The notes under the pieces are model-generated. The model worked only from the letters and a program-made list of their open reading frames with translations, was not told where the DNA came from and made no database searches. Shown here one piece after another: positions 10,786-18,942 of a stretch of DNA of 64,000 nt. Numbering within the stretch: the first letter of the stretch is position 1; every line of letters begins with the position of its first letter. This DNA comes from Prado023 sp964418695 (lineage in GTDB: Bacteria > Actinomycetota > Actinomycetes > S36-B12 > CAIYMF01): the NCBI GenBank assembly GCA_964418695.1, contig CAYQMN010000004.1, positions 1 through 64,000 on the forward strand, read 5' to 3'. Made by a program: the position numbers and the translations under genes.

Positions 10786-12444
10786 CTACTCCGCGGCTAG
10801 CACCAGGGGCTCGCCCGCCGCCTCGACGGGCTCGTGGCGGGTCTGCAGGCGCTTCTCGGGGATGAGCCAGGCGACCGCGAACGCGACCAGGACGAACGGG
10901 ACTGCCACCAGGAACAGGTCCTGGATCGAGTGCATGAACGCCTCCAGGACCGGCAGCCGCACGGCGTCGGGCAGCTTCGCGATCGCCGACATGTCGCCCA
11001 GACTGGTTCCGACGGAGCCCTGCGCGCCCGGCAGCGACTCGGCCAGGTGGTGGCTCATCCGGCTGGACAGGACCGCCCCGAAGACCGCGGTGCCGAACGC
11101 CCCGCCCATCGACCGGAAGAACGTCACCGACGAGGTGGCCGTACCCAGGTCGCGCCGGTCGACGTCGTTCTGCACGGCGACCACGACGGTCTGCATCGTC
11201 GCGCCCAGGCCGGCGCCCATCACGAAGATCGCCCCCGCGAACGCCGCATACGGGGTGTCCAGGTCGAGCCGCGTGAGCAGCACCAGAGCCACGGTGACCA
11301 GCGCGGAGCCCAGGATCGGGAACGCCTTGTAGCGCCCGGTCCGGGTGATGAGCTGCCCGGTGCCGACCGAGGTGAGCAGCATGCCCATGACCATCGGCAG
11401 CAGCGCCAGACCGGACTCCGTCGGCGAGTAGCCGCGGACCACCTGCAGGTAGAAGGGCAGGAACACGATCGCGCCGAACATCGCCATGCCGATGAGGAAC
11501 GAGAACGACGTGCTGCCCCGGAAGACCGGGCGGCCGAACAGGTGCATCGGGATGATCGGCTCGCTGGCCCGCAGCTCGACGAACACGAACGCCACCGCCA
11601 GCACCAGACCCGTGACCAGCAGCGCCAGGGCCCGCGGGTCACCCCAGCCGAACTGGGTGCCGGCCCACGAGGTGTAGAGCAGGATGCTGGAGACGGCAGC
11701 GACGATCACGGTCGCGCCCAGGTAGTCGATGCGGTGGCTGCGCCGCACGGCCTTCACCCCGCGCAGCGCGCGAGACGTCACGTACAGCGCGCCCAATCCG
11801 ATCGGGATGTTCAGCCAGAAGATCCAGCGCCAGCCCGGACCGTCGGTGAAGAACCCGCCGAGCAAGGGCCCGGCCACACTGGCCACGCCGAACATCGCGC
11901 CGAACATGCCCTGGTAGCGGCCGCGCTCCCGGGGCGGGATGACGTCGCCGACGATGGCCAGGGCCAAGGCGATCAAGCCGCCGCCGCCCAGACCCTGGAC
12001 GGCCCGGCCGCCGATGAGCATGCCCATCGACTGCGCGGCGCCGGCGATCAGCGAGCCGACCAGGAACACCAGGATGGCGGTCTGGAACAGCGGCCGGCGG
12101 CCGTACAGGTCCGAGACCTTGCCCCACAGCGGCGTGGACGCCGTCGAGGTCAGCAGGTAGGCGGTGACCACCCAGGCCAGGTGGTCCAGGCCGCCGAGCT
12201 CCGAGACGATCTGCGGCAGCGCGGTGCCGACGATGCTCTGGTCGAGGGCGGCCAGGAACATGCCGGCCATCAGGCCGCCCATCACCTGCAGGATCGCGCG
12301 GTGGCTCAGGTAGGTGTGGCCCGGATCGGTCGGAGCGGTCGGGGCCGCGGTCGCCACCGCGGCCGACGCCACCGCGCCCGGAGCCCGGTCGGCCCCCACG
12401 GCCGCCCGCAGGGCCTGGCCCGCGGGATTCGTGCTGTCACTCAT
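10786..12444 (-). CDS. MFS drug exporter, DHA2 (EmrB/QacA) family
   Basis: Proton-driven efflux permease in the plasma membrane with about 14 predicted spans and 552 aa. LDQSIVGTALPQI (motif D1), WGKVSDLYGRRP (motif A), GRAVQGLGGGGLI and GPLLGGFF (motif C of drug antiporters) are present. An Ala/Thr-rich cytoplasmic N-tail of about 45 residues precedes the first helix. The start overlaps the end of the upstream marR-type gene, so the pair forms a regulator-exporter operon. The substrate cannot be deduced. Confidence 0.9.
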   Translation of the reverse strand: MSDSTNPAGQALRAAVGADRAPGAVASAAVATAAPTAPTDPGHTYLSHRAILQVMGGLMAGMFLAALDQSIVGTALPQIVSELGGLDHLAWVVTAYLLTSTASTPLWGKVSDLYGRRPLFQTAILVFLVGSLIAGAAQSMGMLIGGRAVQGLGGGGLIALALAIVGDVIPPRERGRYQGMFGAMFGVASVAGPLLGGFFTDGPGWRWIFWLNIPIGLGALYVTSRALRGVKAVRRSHRIDYLGATVIVAAVSSILLYTSWAGTQFGWGDPRALALLVTGLVLAVAFVFVELRASEPIIPMHLFGRPVFRGSTSFSFLIGMAMFGAIVFLPFYLQVVRGYSPTESGLALLPMVMGMLLTSVGTGQLITRTGRYKAFPILGSALVTVALVLLTRLDLDTPYAAFAGAIFVMGAGLGATMQTVVVAVQNDVDRRDLGTATSSVTFFRSMGGAFGTAVFGAVLSSRMSHHLAESLPGAQGSVGTSLGDMSAIAKLPDAVRLPVLEAFMHSIQDLFLVAVPFVLVAFAVAWLIPEKRLQTRHEPVEAAGEPLVLAAE

Positions 12445-12877
12445 GGTTCTCCTCAGAGCCGCTCAGGGCGACTGCCAGATTGGTGAGCAGGCGGGCAAGC
12501 TCGGCCCGCTCCTGCTCGGTGAAGCTCTCGAGCGCAGCGGTCAGGCGGACGCGGTGCCGGCGAATCCGCTCCACGAGGTGCGCCCGGCCGGCCGGGGTGA
12601 TCGTGAGCACGGTCGCCCTGCGGTCGTCCGGATCGCGGGTGGCCGTCACCTCGCCGCTGCGCACGAGGGTGCGGACGTGGCGGCTGATCGTCGACGCGTC
12701 CAGTCCCAGCGACTCGGCCACGGCTCCCTGGCGGGACGCACCGGACGACGCCAGGACGTGCAGCACGGGGAAGACCCCCGGGTCGCCGGACGACCCCACC
12801 GCAAAGGCGCGCTTGGCCGAGGCGAAGGCCACGAGAACCTCGTCCTCAGGACACTCCGGACGCCACAGCTCGGTCAT
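12437..12877 (-). CDS. MarR-family transcriptional regulator
   Basis: Winged-helix repressor of about 146 aa. The recognition part is AVAESLGLDASTISRHVRTL followed by the wing RDPDDRRATVLTITPAG, a clear MarR signature. The ATG at 12877 (MTELWRPE) has GATACT ten nt upstream, consistent with leaderless translation; an upstream ATG at 12913 would lie inside the putative operator. It is translationally coupled to the DHA2 exporter, which it probably represses together with itself. Confidence 0.88.
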   Translation of the reverse strand: MTELWRPECPEDEVLVAFASAKRAFAVGSSGDPGVFPVLHVLASSGASRQGAVAESLGLDASTISRHVRTLVRSGEVTATRDPDDRRATVLTITPAGRAHLVERIRRHRVRLTAALESFTEQERAELARLLTNLAVALSGSEENHE

Positions 12878-12896
12878 GCGGAGTATCGGATCATGC

Positions 12897-12913
12897 TTGC
12901 GTGCATCATGCAA
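12897..12913. promoter_or_regulatory. probable MarR operator
   Basis: TTGCGTGCATCATGCAA is an inverted repeat with one mismatch, the size and style of MarR operators. It sits directly upstream of the regulator start at 12877, where bound protein would block the promoter of the regulator-exporter pair. Confidence 0.5.
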
Positions 12914-13075
12914 CTAAAATGGTTGAGACGTGAATCACTTGGGCATCCGCCCAGGCACCGTTCGCTCGACGGGTCTGGCGACCTGAGAAGGTCTCGACAA
13001 CCTTGACACAGGGCTGCTCGACGTGGGGTTGGGTTCCAGCGCCGGGCACGACCGGTGGGGTCTCCCGGTTGTCGG

Positions 13076-13891
13076 TCAGGGGCGCTTGGCCTGGGCTCGT
13101 GGGACCTGGGCTTGTGGGGTCTGGGCTTGTGGGGTCTGGGCTCGCAGCGACTCTCGGTCGTCGCGGGCGTGGATGAACTGACCGCTCAGGGCGTCGAAGC
13201 GCCCGCTGGCCAGGTCGGCCACCAGCTCGGTCGCCGCGGACACCGGCAGGAAGGCAGAGTCCGGCTGGTCGCGCAGCTCTGGGCGGTGGGCGACCAGCCC
13301 GGGCGGCCAGTCGGTCATGTCGGTGCGCACCATGCCCGGGCTGATCGCGAAGGCGCAGACCCCGGTGCCCGCCAGCTCGCCGGCCAGTGACGACGCGAGC
13401 TGGGTCACCGCGGCCTTGCTCGCCCCGTAGGCCGAGGACCACGGGGACGGCCCGCGGCCCATGCCCGAGGACATGAGCACCACCCGGCCACTCCCCCGGG
13501 CGACCATGCCAGCCAGCGTCGCGGCCAGGGTCAGCTGGACGCCTCGGACGTTGACCTCGAACTCGGACCACCACACCTGCGGGTCGACCGTCCAGGTGGG
13601 TCCGACGGCGCGCAGGACGCCGGCGTTGGCCACGACGAGGTCCGGCGGGCCCCATCGCGCGGTCAGGGAGTCCCCGGCCGAGCGCATCGCCGCCGGGTCG
13701 GTCACATCGGCGACCAGCCCGAGCACCCGGTCCGGCCCGGCCGCCTCGACCAGGTCAGCGAGCCGGTCGCGGTCCCGGGCCAGCGCGGCGACCCGCCAGC
13801 GCCGAGCGAGCAGGTCCTCGGCGATCGCCCGACCGATCCCCCGGCTCGCCCCGGTCACCAGGGCTGTGCGCTCAGCCACGGTCAGCCGCAT
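13076..13891 (-). CDS. short-chain dehydrogenase/reductase
   Basis: NAD(P)-dependent SDR with TGASRGIG (cofactor loop), NAGVL, catalytic Ser in VLMSSGMG and the YxxxK pair in AYGASKAAVTQ. The substrate is unknown. The ATG at 13891 is the family-consistent start; the frame stays open upstream to a TTG but adds no recognisable sequence. The last 20 or so residues are a repetitive tail (TPQAQTPQAQVPRAQ) encoded by about 15-bp tandem repeats at 13084-13145, outside the SDR fold. A single gene, divergent from the amidotransferase. Confidence 0.87.
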   Translation of the reverse strand: MRLTVAERTALVTGASRGIGRAIAEDLLARRWRVAALARDRDRLADLVEAAGPDRVLGLVADVTDPAAMRSAGDSLTARWGPPDLVVANAGVLRAVGPTWTVDPQVWWSEFEVNVRGVQLTLAATLAGMVARGSGRVVLMSSGMGRGPSPWSSAYGASKAAVTQLASSLAGELAGTGVCAFAISPGMVRTDMTDWPPGLVAHRPELRDQPDSAFLPVSAATELVADLASGRFDALSGQFIHARDDRESLRAQTPQAQTPQAQVPRAQAKRP

Positions 13892-14237
13892 CCCAGGCGT
13901 GGTCCAGCGCGAACGGCGCGCGTGGGCCAGTCTCCGCGGGTACACACGACCTCGTCGACATGTCGGACATGCTGGCACTGAACGCGCAGCCCGCGCCCGG
14001 GTCGGAGGGGCCGGTCGCCGGCCAGCAGCCCAGGCCAATCCCCCCTCGCCACTCCTGCACTGCCCCGCGCCCTCTCCCTGGACGGCCCCCGACGCTTCCC
14101 CGCGCAGGTCCCCGGCCAGCGACGGGCGTCCCCATCGGTCGCGAGGGCCCGCCGTCCGTCGCGCACCGCGAACCCCACGCGCCTACTGTGGCCGCCGAGC
14201 AGGGCCGGCCCGCACGGCTGCGTCCGGAAAGGCTGCG
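13892..14237. other. divergent intergenic region with a 13-bp palindrome
   Basis: There is no gene in this 346-nt gap between the dehydrogenase and the amidotransferase. CATGTCGGACATG at 13959-13971 is a perfect 6+1+6 palindrome, a possible operator. On the right, GGAAAGG before the ATG at 14238 is the ribosome-binding site of the amidotransferase gene and CTACTGT near 14183 is a weak -10 candidate. Confidence 0.4.
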
Positions 14238-15065
14238 ATGTGCCGGTGGCTGGCGTACTCGGGCGGCTCGATCCGGATCGAGGAGATCCTGCTGCGCCCC
14301 AAGCACTCGCTGATCGACCAGAGCCTCAACTCGACCCTGGGGGCCACCACCACCAACGGCGACGGGTTCGGCCTGGGCTGGTACGGGTCGGGCACCCGGC
14401 CGGGCGTCTTCCACAGCACCGAGCCGGCCTGGAACGACCGCAACCTCAAGGAGCTGTGCCGGCACATCGAGTCGCCCCTCGTGTTCGCCCATGTCCGCGC
14501 GTCCACCGGCAGCGCGATCCAGCAGACCAACTGCCATCCGTTCCGCCACGGGCCATGGCTGTGGATGCACAACGGGCTGATCCGCGACTTCCCCCTGGTC
14601 AAGCGCGACCTCGCCGTGGAGGTCAGCCCGGCGCTGTTCTCCTCGATCGAGGGCTCGACGGACTCCGAGCTGTTCTTCTACCTGGCCCTCACCTTCGGGC
14701 TGCAGACCGACCCGGTGCCGGCCGTGCAGCGGGCTGTCGGGCTCATCGAGGCGACCGGGCGGCGGCACGGCGTCGAGAACCCGGTGCAGATGACGGTGGC
14801 GACCACGGACGGCGAGCGGGTCTGGGCGTTCCGGTACTCCAGCGAGCACAGCTCACGGTCGCTGTTCGTCAGCCGCGACGTCGCGACCCTGCGCGCCCAC
14901 TACCCGAACAACCCGCGGCTCTGGGACATGGACGAGGAGACCCGGCTGGTCGTCTCCGAGCCGTTCGGAGGGTTGGTGGGCGCGTGGCAGGAGGTCCCGG
15001 AGTCCTCCTGGCGCGTCATCCAGCCAGGTCAGGACGAGATCGGGGACTTCCAGCCCACCACCTGA
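14238..15065 (+). CDS. class II glutamine amidotransferase (YafJ/EgtC-like)
   Basis: Ntn-hydrolase fold with the catalytic cysteine exposed at residue 2 (MCRWLAYSG) after Met removal, the NGDGFGLGWYG loop, VFAHVRASTGSAIQQTNCHP and the GPWLWMHNGLIRDF segment typical of the YafJ/EgtC group. The length is 275 aa. No ergothioneine genes (egtA, B, D, E) are nearby, so a role in ergothioneine assembly is not supported by context and the physiological substrate is unknown. GGAAAGG precedes the ATG. Confidence 0.88.
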   Translation: MCRWLAYSGGSIRIEEILLRPKHSLIDQSLNSTLGATTTNGDGFGLGWYGSGTRPGVFHSTEPAWNDRNLKELCRHIESPLVFAHVRASTGSAIQQTNCHPFRHGPWLWMHNGLIRDFPLVKRDLAVEVSPALFSSIEGSTDSELFFYLALTFGLQTDPVPAVQRAVGLIEATGRRHGVENPVQMTVATTDGERVWAFRYSSEHSSRSLFVSRDVATLRAHYPNNPRLWDMDEETRLVVSEPFGGLVGAWQEVPESSWRVIQPGQDEIGDFQPTT

Positions 15066-15133
15066 CCTGGCGACGCTCGACTGACGGGAGATCGTCTGCG
15101 AGTGAGCGCGCGGCGGCTCGGGGCTCGGGTCGG

Positions 15134-17656
15134 TCAGGCGCGCAGGACGGCTCCGGTGCGGGCCGCGGCCTCGGCCAGCGCTGCCTCGCGGACCGCCGCC
15201 ACCTCGGCTGAGGACAGGGTCCGGCCCGGGGCTCGCAGCCGCAGGGCGAACGCGAGCGAGACCTTGCCGGTGCCGACCTGCCCCCCGGAGTACGTGTCGA
15301 ACAGACGCACGCTCTCCACCAGCTCGCCGCCACCCGCGGCCAGCGCCGCGCGCACCGACTCCGCGGGCACCTCGGACCCGACCACGAGCGCGACGTCCTC
15401 CTTGGCGACCGGCATCGTCGAGAACGCCGGCGCCGGGACAGCGTCGGGGGCAGCGGCGATCAGGGCGTCGAGGTCCAGCTCGAAGGCCACCGTCCGAGCG
15501 GGCAGGCCGGTCGCGGCGATCGCCCGCGGATGCATCTCGCCGGCGTGCCCGATCAGGGTGCCGTCGGACAGGACCAGCTCGGCGCACCGCCCCGGATGCC
15601 AGGGCGCGATCGCGCCCGAGCGGGTCGACAACGGCACCCCCAGGTCGGCGGCGAGGTCGACGGCCACGCCGATCGCGTCGGCCCACGTCGCGGCACGACC
15701 CGCCCCCCACCAGCCGGCCCTGTCGCGCTCGCCGGTGAGCAGCCCGGCGGCGTGCCGGGGCTGTGCGGGAAGCAGCGCCTCCAGCCCAGCCAGTTCCTGG
15801 TCGGACGGCCGCCCGGCGACCGAGGGCCGCGGCGGCTCGCCTGCGTTCGCCGTCCCGGCGCCCCGGAACACCAGCCCGATCTCGCTGATCGCCAGCGGCT
15901 CCAGACCGCGGCTCAGGTTGCGCCGGGCCGCGGCGACCAGCCCGGGGAGCAGGGTCGTGCGCAGCGCGGGCGCCTCGTCGGACATCGGGTTGGCCAGTCC
16001 GACCAACGCGCGGCGCGGGTCGTCCTCACCGATGCCCAGCGCCGCCAGCTCGGCCACGCCGAGGAACGGGTAGGACAGCACCTCCACGAGGCCGGCGGCG
16101 GCCAGCGACCGGCCCGCCCGGCGGCGCAGGCGCTGCGCGGGTGTCAGGCCGAAGCCGGCGCGGGCTCGCGGCAGCGTCGCGGGCAGGCTGTCGTAGCCGC
16201 CCAGTCGCACGACCTCCTCCACCAGGTCGGCCGGGTCGGTCAGGTCCGGCCGCCACGACGGGGGCGTCACCACGAGGGCACCGTCGCGCGCGACGACCTC
16301 GGCACCGACCGCCCACAGGCGCTCCTCGGCCAGCGTCGGAGCGATCGGCAGCCCGGAGACCCGAGCCGGCAGCGCGGCGTCGATCGTGATCGAGCCGGCC
16401 GGCGCGACGTCGTCGACCCGGCTGGTGCCGACGTACCTGGCACCGCCGTGCGCGATGAGCAGGTCGGCGGCCCGCGCGGTCGCCACCGCGGGGAGCTCGG
16501 GGTCCACACCGCGCTCGAACCGGCGCGACGCCTCGCTGGACAGCTTGTGCCGCCGCGACGACCGGGCGATCCGGACCGCGTCGAAGTGCACCGCCTCGAT
16601 CACGACGCTGCTCGTGGCCTGGTCGATCTCCGAGGAGAGCCCGCCCATGATCCCGGCCAGGGCCAGCGGTCCGCGCGGCTCGGCGATCACCAGGTCCTCG
16701 CCGTCGAGGGTGCGCTGCACGTGGTCCAGGGTCTCCAGCGGCTGACCGGGGGCCGCCGCGGCGACCGCCAGCGGGCCGGAGAGCTTGTCCCGGTCGAAGG
16801 CGTGCAGCGGCTGGCCCAGCTCGAGCATGACGTAGTTGGTGACGTCCACGGCCAGCGACACCGGTCGCATCCCGCAGGCGATCAGCGCCCGGCGCATCCA
16901 CTGCGGCGACGGGGCGCTGGGATCGATCCCGGTCAGCGTGCGCAGGACGAACCGGTCGGCACCGGACGGATCCTGGATCGCGCAGCCGTGCGGGTGCTCG
17001 CCGGAGGGCGCCGGCAGCCAGGACTCCGGGTCGCCGGCGGCCGGGTCGCGGAACTCCAGGCCGTAGGCGGTGGCCACCTCGCGGGCGATGCCGCGGATGC
17101 TCAGCGCGTAGCCCCGGTCCGGGGTCACGGCGATGTCGAGCACCTCGTCGCCCAGCCCGAGAACCTCATGGCCGGAATCGCCGGGCTCGGCGCTGCCGGG
17201 CGGCAGCACGATGATCCCGGAGTGCTCGTCGCCCAGGCCGAGCTCGCGCTCGGAGGCGATCATCCCGTCGGACAGCCGGCCGTAGGTCGTCCGCGACCCG
17301 ATCGCGAACCCGCCGGGCAGCACCGCGCCGGGCAGCGCGACGACCACCAGGTCGCCCTGCGCGAAGTTGCGCGCGCCGCAGATGACGCCGCGCTGAGTCG
17401 TGGTGACCCCGTCGACGACCTCGCCGTGGCCGGCGCCGACCTCGACCCGGCAGAACCGGATGGGCTTCTTGAACTCGGTGAGCTCCTCGATCGAGAGCAC
17501 TCGGCCGACGACGATCGGCCCGGTGACCTCGGCGCCGAGGACATCGACGGTCTCGACCTCCAGCCCGGCGGCGACGATGCGGGCGGCCACGTCGCGGCCG
17601 GACTGGTCGGCGGGAACGGCCACGTACTGGCGGATCCAGCTCAGGGGGGCGCGCAT
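15134..17656 (-). CDS. pheT: phenylalanine--tRNA ligase beta subunit
   Basis: Large subunit of the heterotetrameric PheRS. Order of parts: N-terminal MRAPLSWIRQYV, an EMAP-type tRNA-binding domain (about residues 40-165, with CGARNFAQGDLVVVALPG), B3/B4 editing region, B5 domain, catalytic-like core, and a C-terminal FDX-ACB anticodon domain starting near FSTMPVAKEDVALVV. It has 840 aa, a usual length. It starts 2 nt after pheS, so they form one operon. Confidence 0.96.
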   Translation of the reverse strand: MRAPLSWIRQYVAVPADQSGRDVAARIVAAGLEVETVDVLGAEVTGPIVVGRVLSIEELTEFKKPIRFCRVEVGAGHGEVVDGVTTTQRGVICGARNFAQGDLVVVALPGAVLPGGFAIGSRTTYGRLSDGMIASERELGLGDEHSGIIVLPPGSAEPGDSGHEVLGLGDEVLDIAVTPDRGYALSIRGIAREVATAYGLEFRDPAAGDPESWLPAPSGEHPHGCAIQDPSGADRFVLRTLTGIDPSAPSPQWMRRALIACGMRPVSLAVDVTNYVMLELGQPLHAFDRDKLSGPLAVAAAAPGQPLETLDHVQRTLDGEDLVIAEPRGPLALAGIMGGLSSEIDQATSSVVIEAVHFDAVRIARSSRRHKLSSEASRRFERGVDPELPAVATARAADLLIAHGGARYVGTSRVDDVAPAGSITIDAALPARVSGLPIAPTLAEERLWAVGAEVVARDGALVVTPPSWRPDLTDPADLVEEVVRLGGYDSLPATLPRARAGFGLTPAQRLRRRAGRSLAAAGLVEVLSYPFLGVAELAALGIGEDDPRRALVGLANPMSDEAPALRTTLLPGLVAAARRNLSRGLEPLAISEIGLVFRGAGTANAGEPPRPSVAGRPSDQELAGLEALLPAQPRHAAGLLTGERDRAGWWGAGRAATWADAIGVAVDLAADLGVPLSTRSGAIAPWHPGRCAELVLSDGTLIGHAGEMHPRAIAATGLPARTVAFELDLDALIAAAPDAVPAPAFSTMPVAKEDVALVVGSEVPAESVRAALAAGGGELVESVRLFDTYSGGQVGTGKVSLAFALRLRAPGRTLSSAEVAAVREAALAEAAARTGAVLRA

Positions 17657-17658
17657 CC

Positions 17659-18768
17659 TCAGACCTCCTGGCCGAACGCGGCGGTGAAGCGGACGTCGCC
17701 CTCGACCATGTCGCGCATGTCGGTGACGCCGTGGCGGAACATCAGCGTGCGCTCGATGCCCATCCCGAACGCGAAGCCGGTGTAGCGCTCGGTGTCCACG
17801 CCGCACGCGGCCAGCACGCGCGGATTGACCATGCCGCAGCCGCCCCACTCGATCCAGCCCTCGGACGAGCAGGTCCGGCACGGGTTGGCCGGGTCGTCGA
17901 CCGAGGCGCCGCGGCACACGAAGCACTGCAGGTCGACTTCGGCGCTGGGCTCGGTGAACGGGAAGTAGCTCGGGCGCAGCCTGGTCACCAGGCCCGCGCC
18001 GAACATCGCCGAGGCGAAGTGGTCCAGCGTCCCCTTGAGGTCGGCCATCGTGATGCCCTCGTCGACGACCAGCCCCTCGACCTGGTGGAAGACCGGAGTG
18101 TGTGTGGCGTCCAGCTCGTCGGTCCGGTAGACGCGGCCCGGGCAGATCACGTACACCGGCAGCGGCCGGGTCAGCAGCGAGCGGACCTGCACCGGCGAGG
18201 TGTGCGTACGCAGCACGACCCCGCTCTCCGGCGAGCCGACGAAGAACGTGTCCTGCATCGTGCGCGCGGGATGGTCCGGCGCGATGTTCAGCGCGTCGAA
18301 GTTGAACCACTCGGCCTCGGCCTCGGGGCCCTCGGCGACCTCGTAGCCCATCGCGACGAAGACATCCTCGATGCGCTCCATCAGCGTGGTCAGCGGGTGC
18401 CGGGAGCCGCGCGGGCGGCGGTCCACCGGCAGGGTGACGTCGACGGACTCCTCGACCAGCACGCGCTCGTCACGCTGCGCGGCCAAGACCTCCTCGCGGG
18501 CCTCCAGGGCGGCGCGGACGGCGGCCCGGGCCTGGCCGACGCGCTTGCCGGCCTCGGCCTTGGCGGCCGGCGGCAGCGCGCCGATCTCCCGGTTGGCCAG
18601 GGCCAGCGGGGAGCGGTCGCCGCCGTGCTCGATGCGCACGACCTTGAGCGCGTCGAGGTCGGGAGCGGCGGCGATGGCGGCCAGCGCGGCGTCGCGGGCG
18701 GCCTGGACGGCCTCCTCGGAGAGCGCGCTGACCTCGACCGGGTCGTAGGACTTGTTCGGGGCGGACAT
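17659..18768 (-). CDS. pheS: phenylalanine--tRNA ligase alpha subunit
   Basis: Catalytic class II subunit. An N-terminal coiled-coil arm is followed by motif 1 (RHPLTTLMERIEDVFVAMGY), motif 2 region (LLRTH-like VVLRTHTSPVQVRSL) and motif 3 (GFAFGMGIERTLM). Length 369 aa. The Cys-rich insertion CFVCRG...CRTCSSEGWIEWGGCGMV is a common PheS feature. No leader peptide or T-box is seen upstream. Confidence 0.96.
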   Translation of the reverse strand: MSAPNKSYDPVEVSALSEEAVQAARDAALAAIAAAPDLDALKVVRIEHGGDRSPLALANREIGALPPAAKAEAGKRVGQARAAVRAALEAREEVLAAQRDERVLVEESVDVTLPVDRRPRGSRHPLTTLMERIEDVFVAMGYEVAEGPEAEAEWFNFDALNIAPDHPARTMQDTFFVGSPESGVVLRTHTSPVQVRSLLTRPLPVYVICPGRVYRTDELDATHTPVFHQVEGLVVDEGITMADLKGTLDHFASAMFGAGLVTRLRPSYFPFTEPSAEVDLQCFVCRGASVDDPANPCRTCSSEGWIEWGGCGMVNPRVLAACGVDTERYTGFAFGMGIERTLMFRHGVTDMRDMVEGDVRFTAAFGQEV

Positions 18769-18942
18769 GGGGCCTTCCGGGGGGTCTGGACAGCGGCGCC
18801 GATCCTACCGGCGGATCGCGGACCGCCCCCACTTCCGTCGAACTGCCGCCAGCACCCGCCACCTGCGCGCATCGCCTCGCCCTGCGCGTCCATACTCGCG
18901 GACACGAGCATGAACAGCAGATGAACACCGGCGGAGGTGGGC

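Noticed and set aside
10741..10800. 19-codon plus-strand GTG frame from the argC palindrome
   Set aside because: It exists only because of the inverted arms and overlaps the MFS 3' end; no evidence of conservation.
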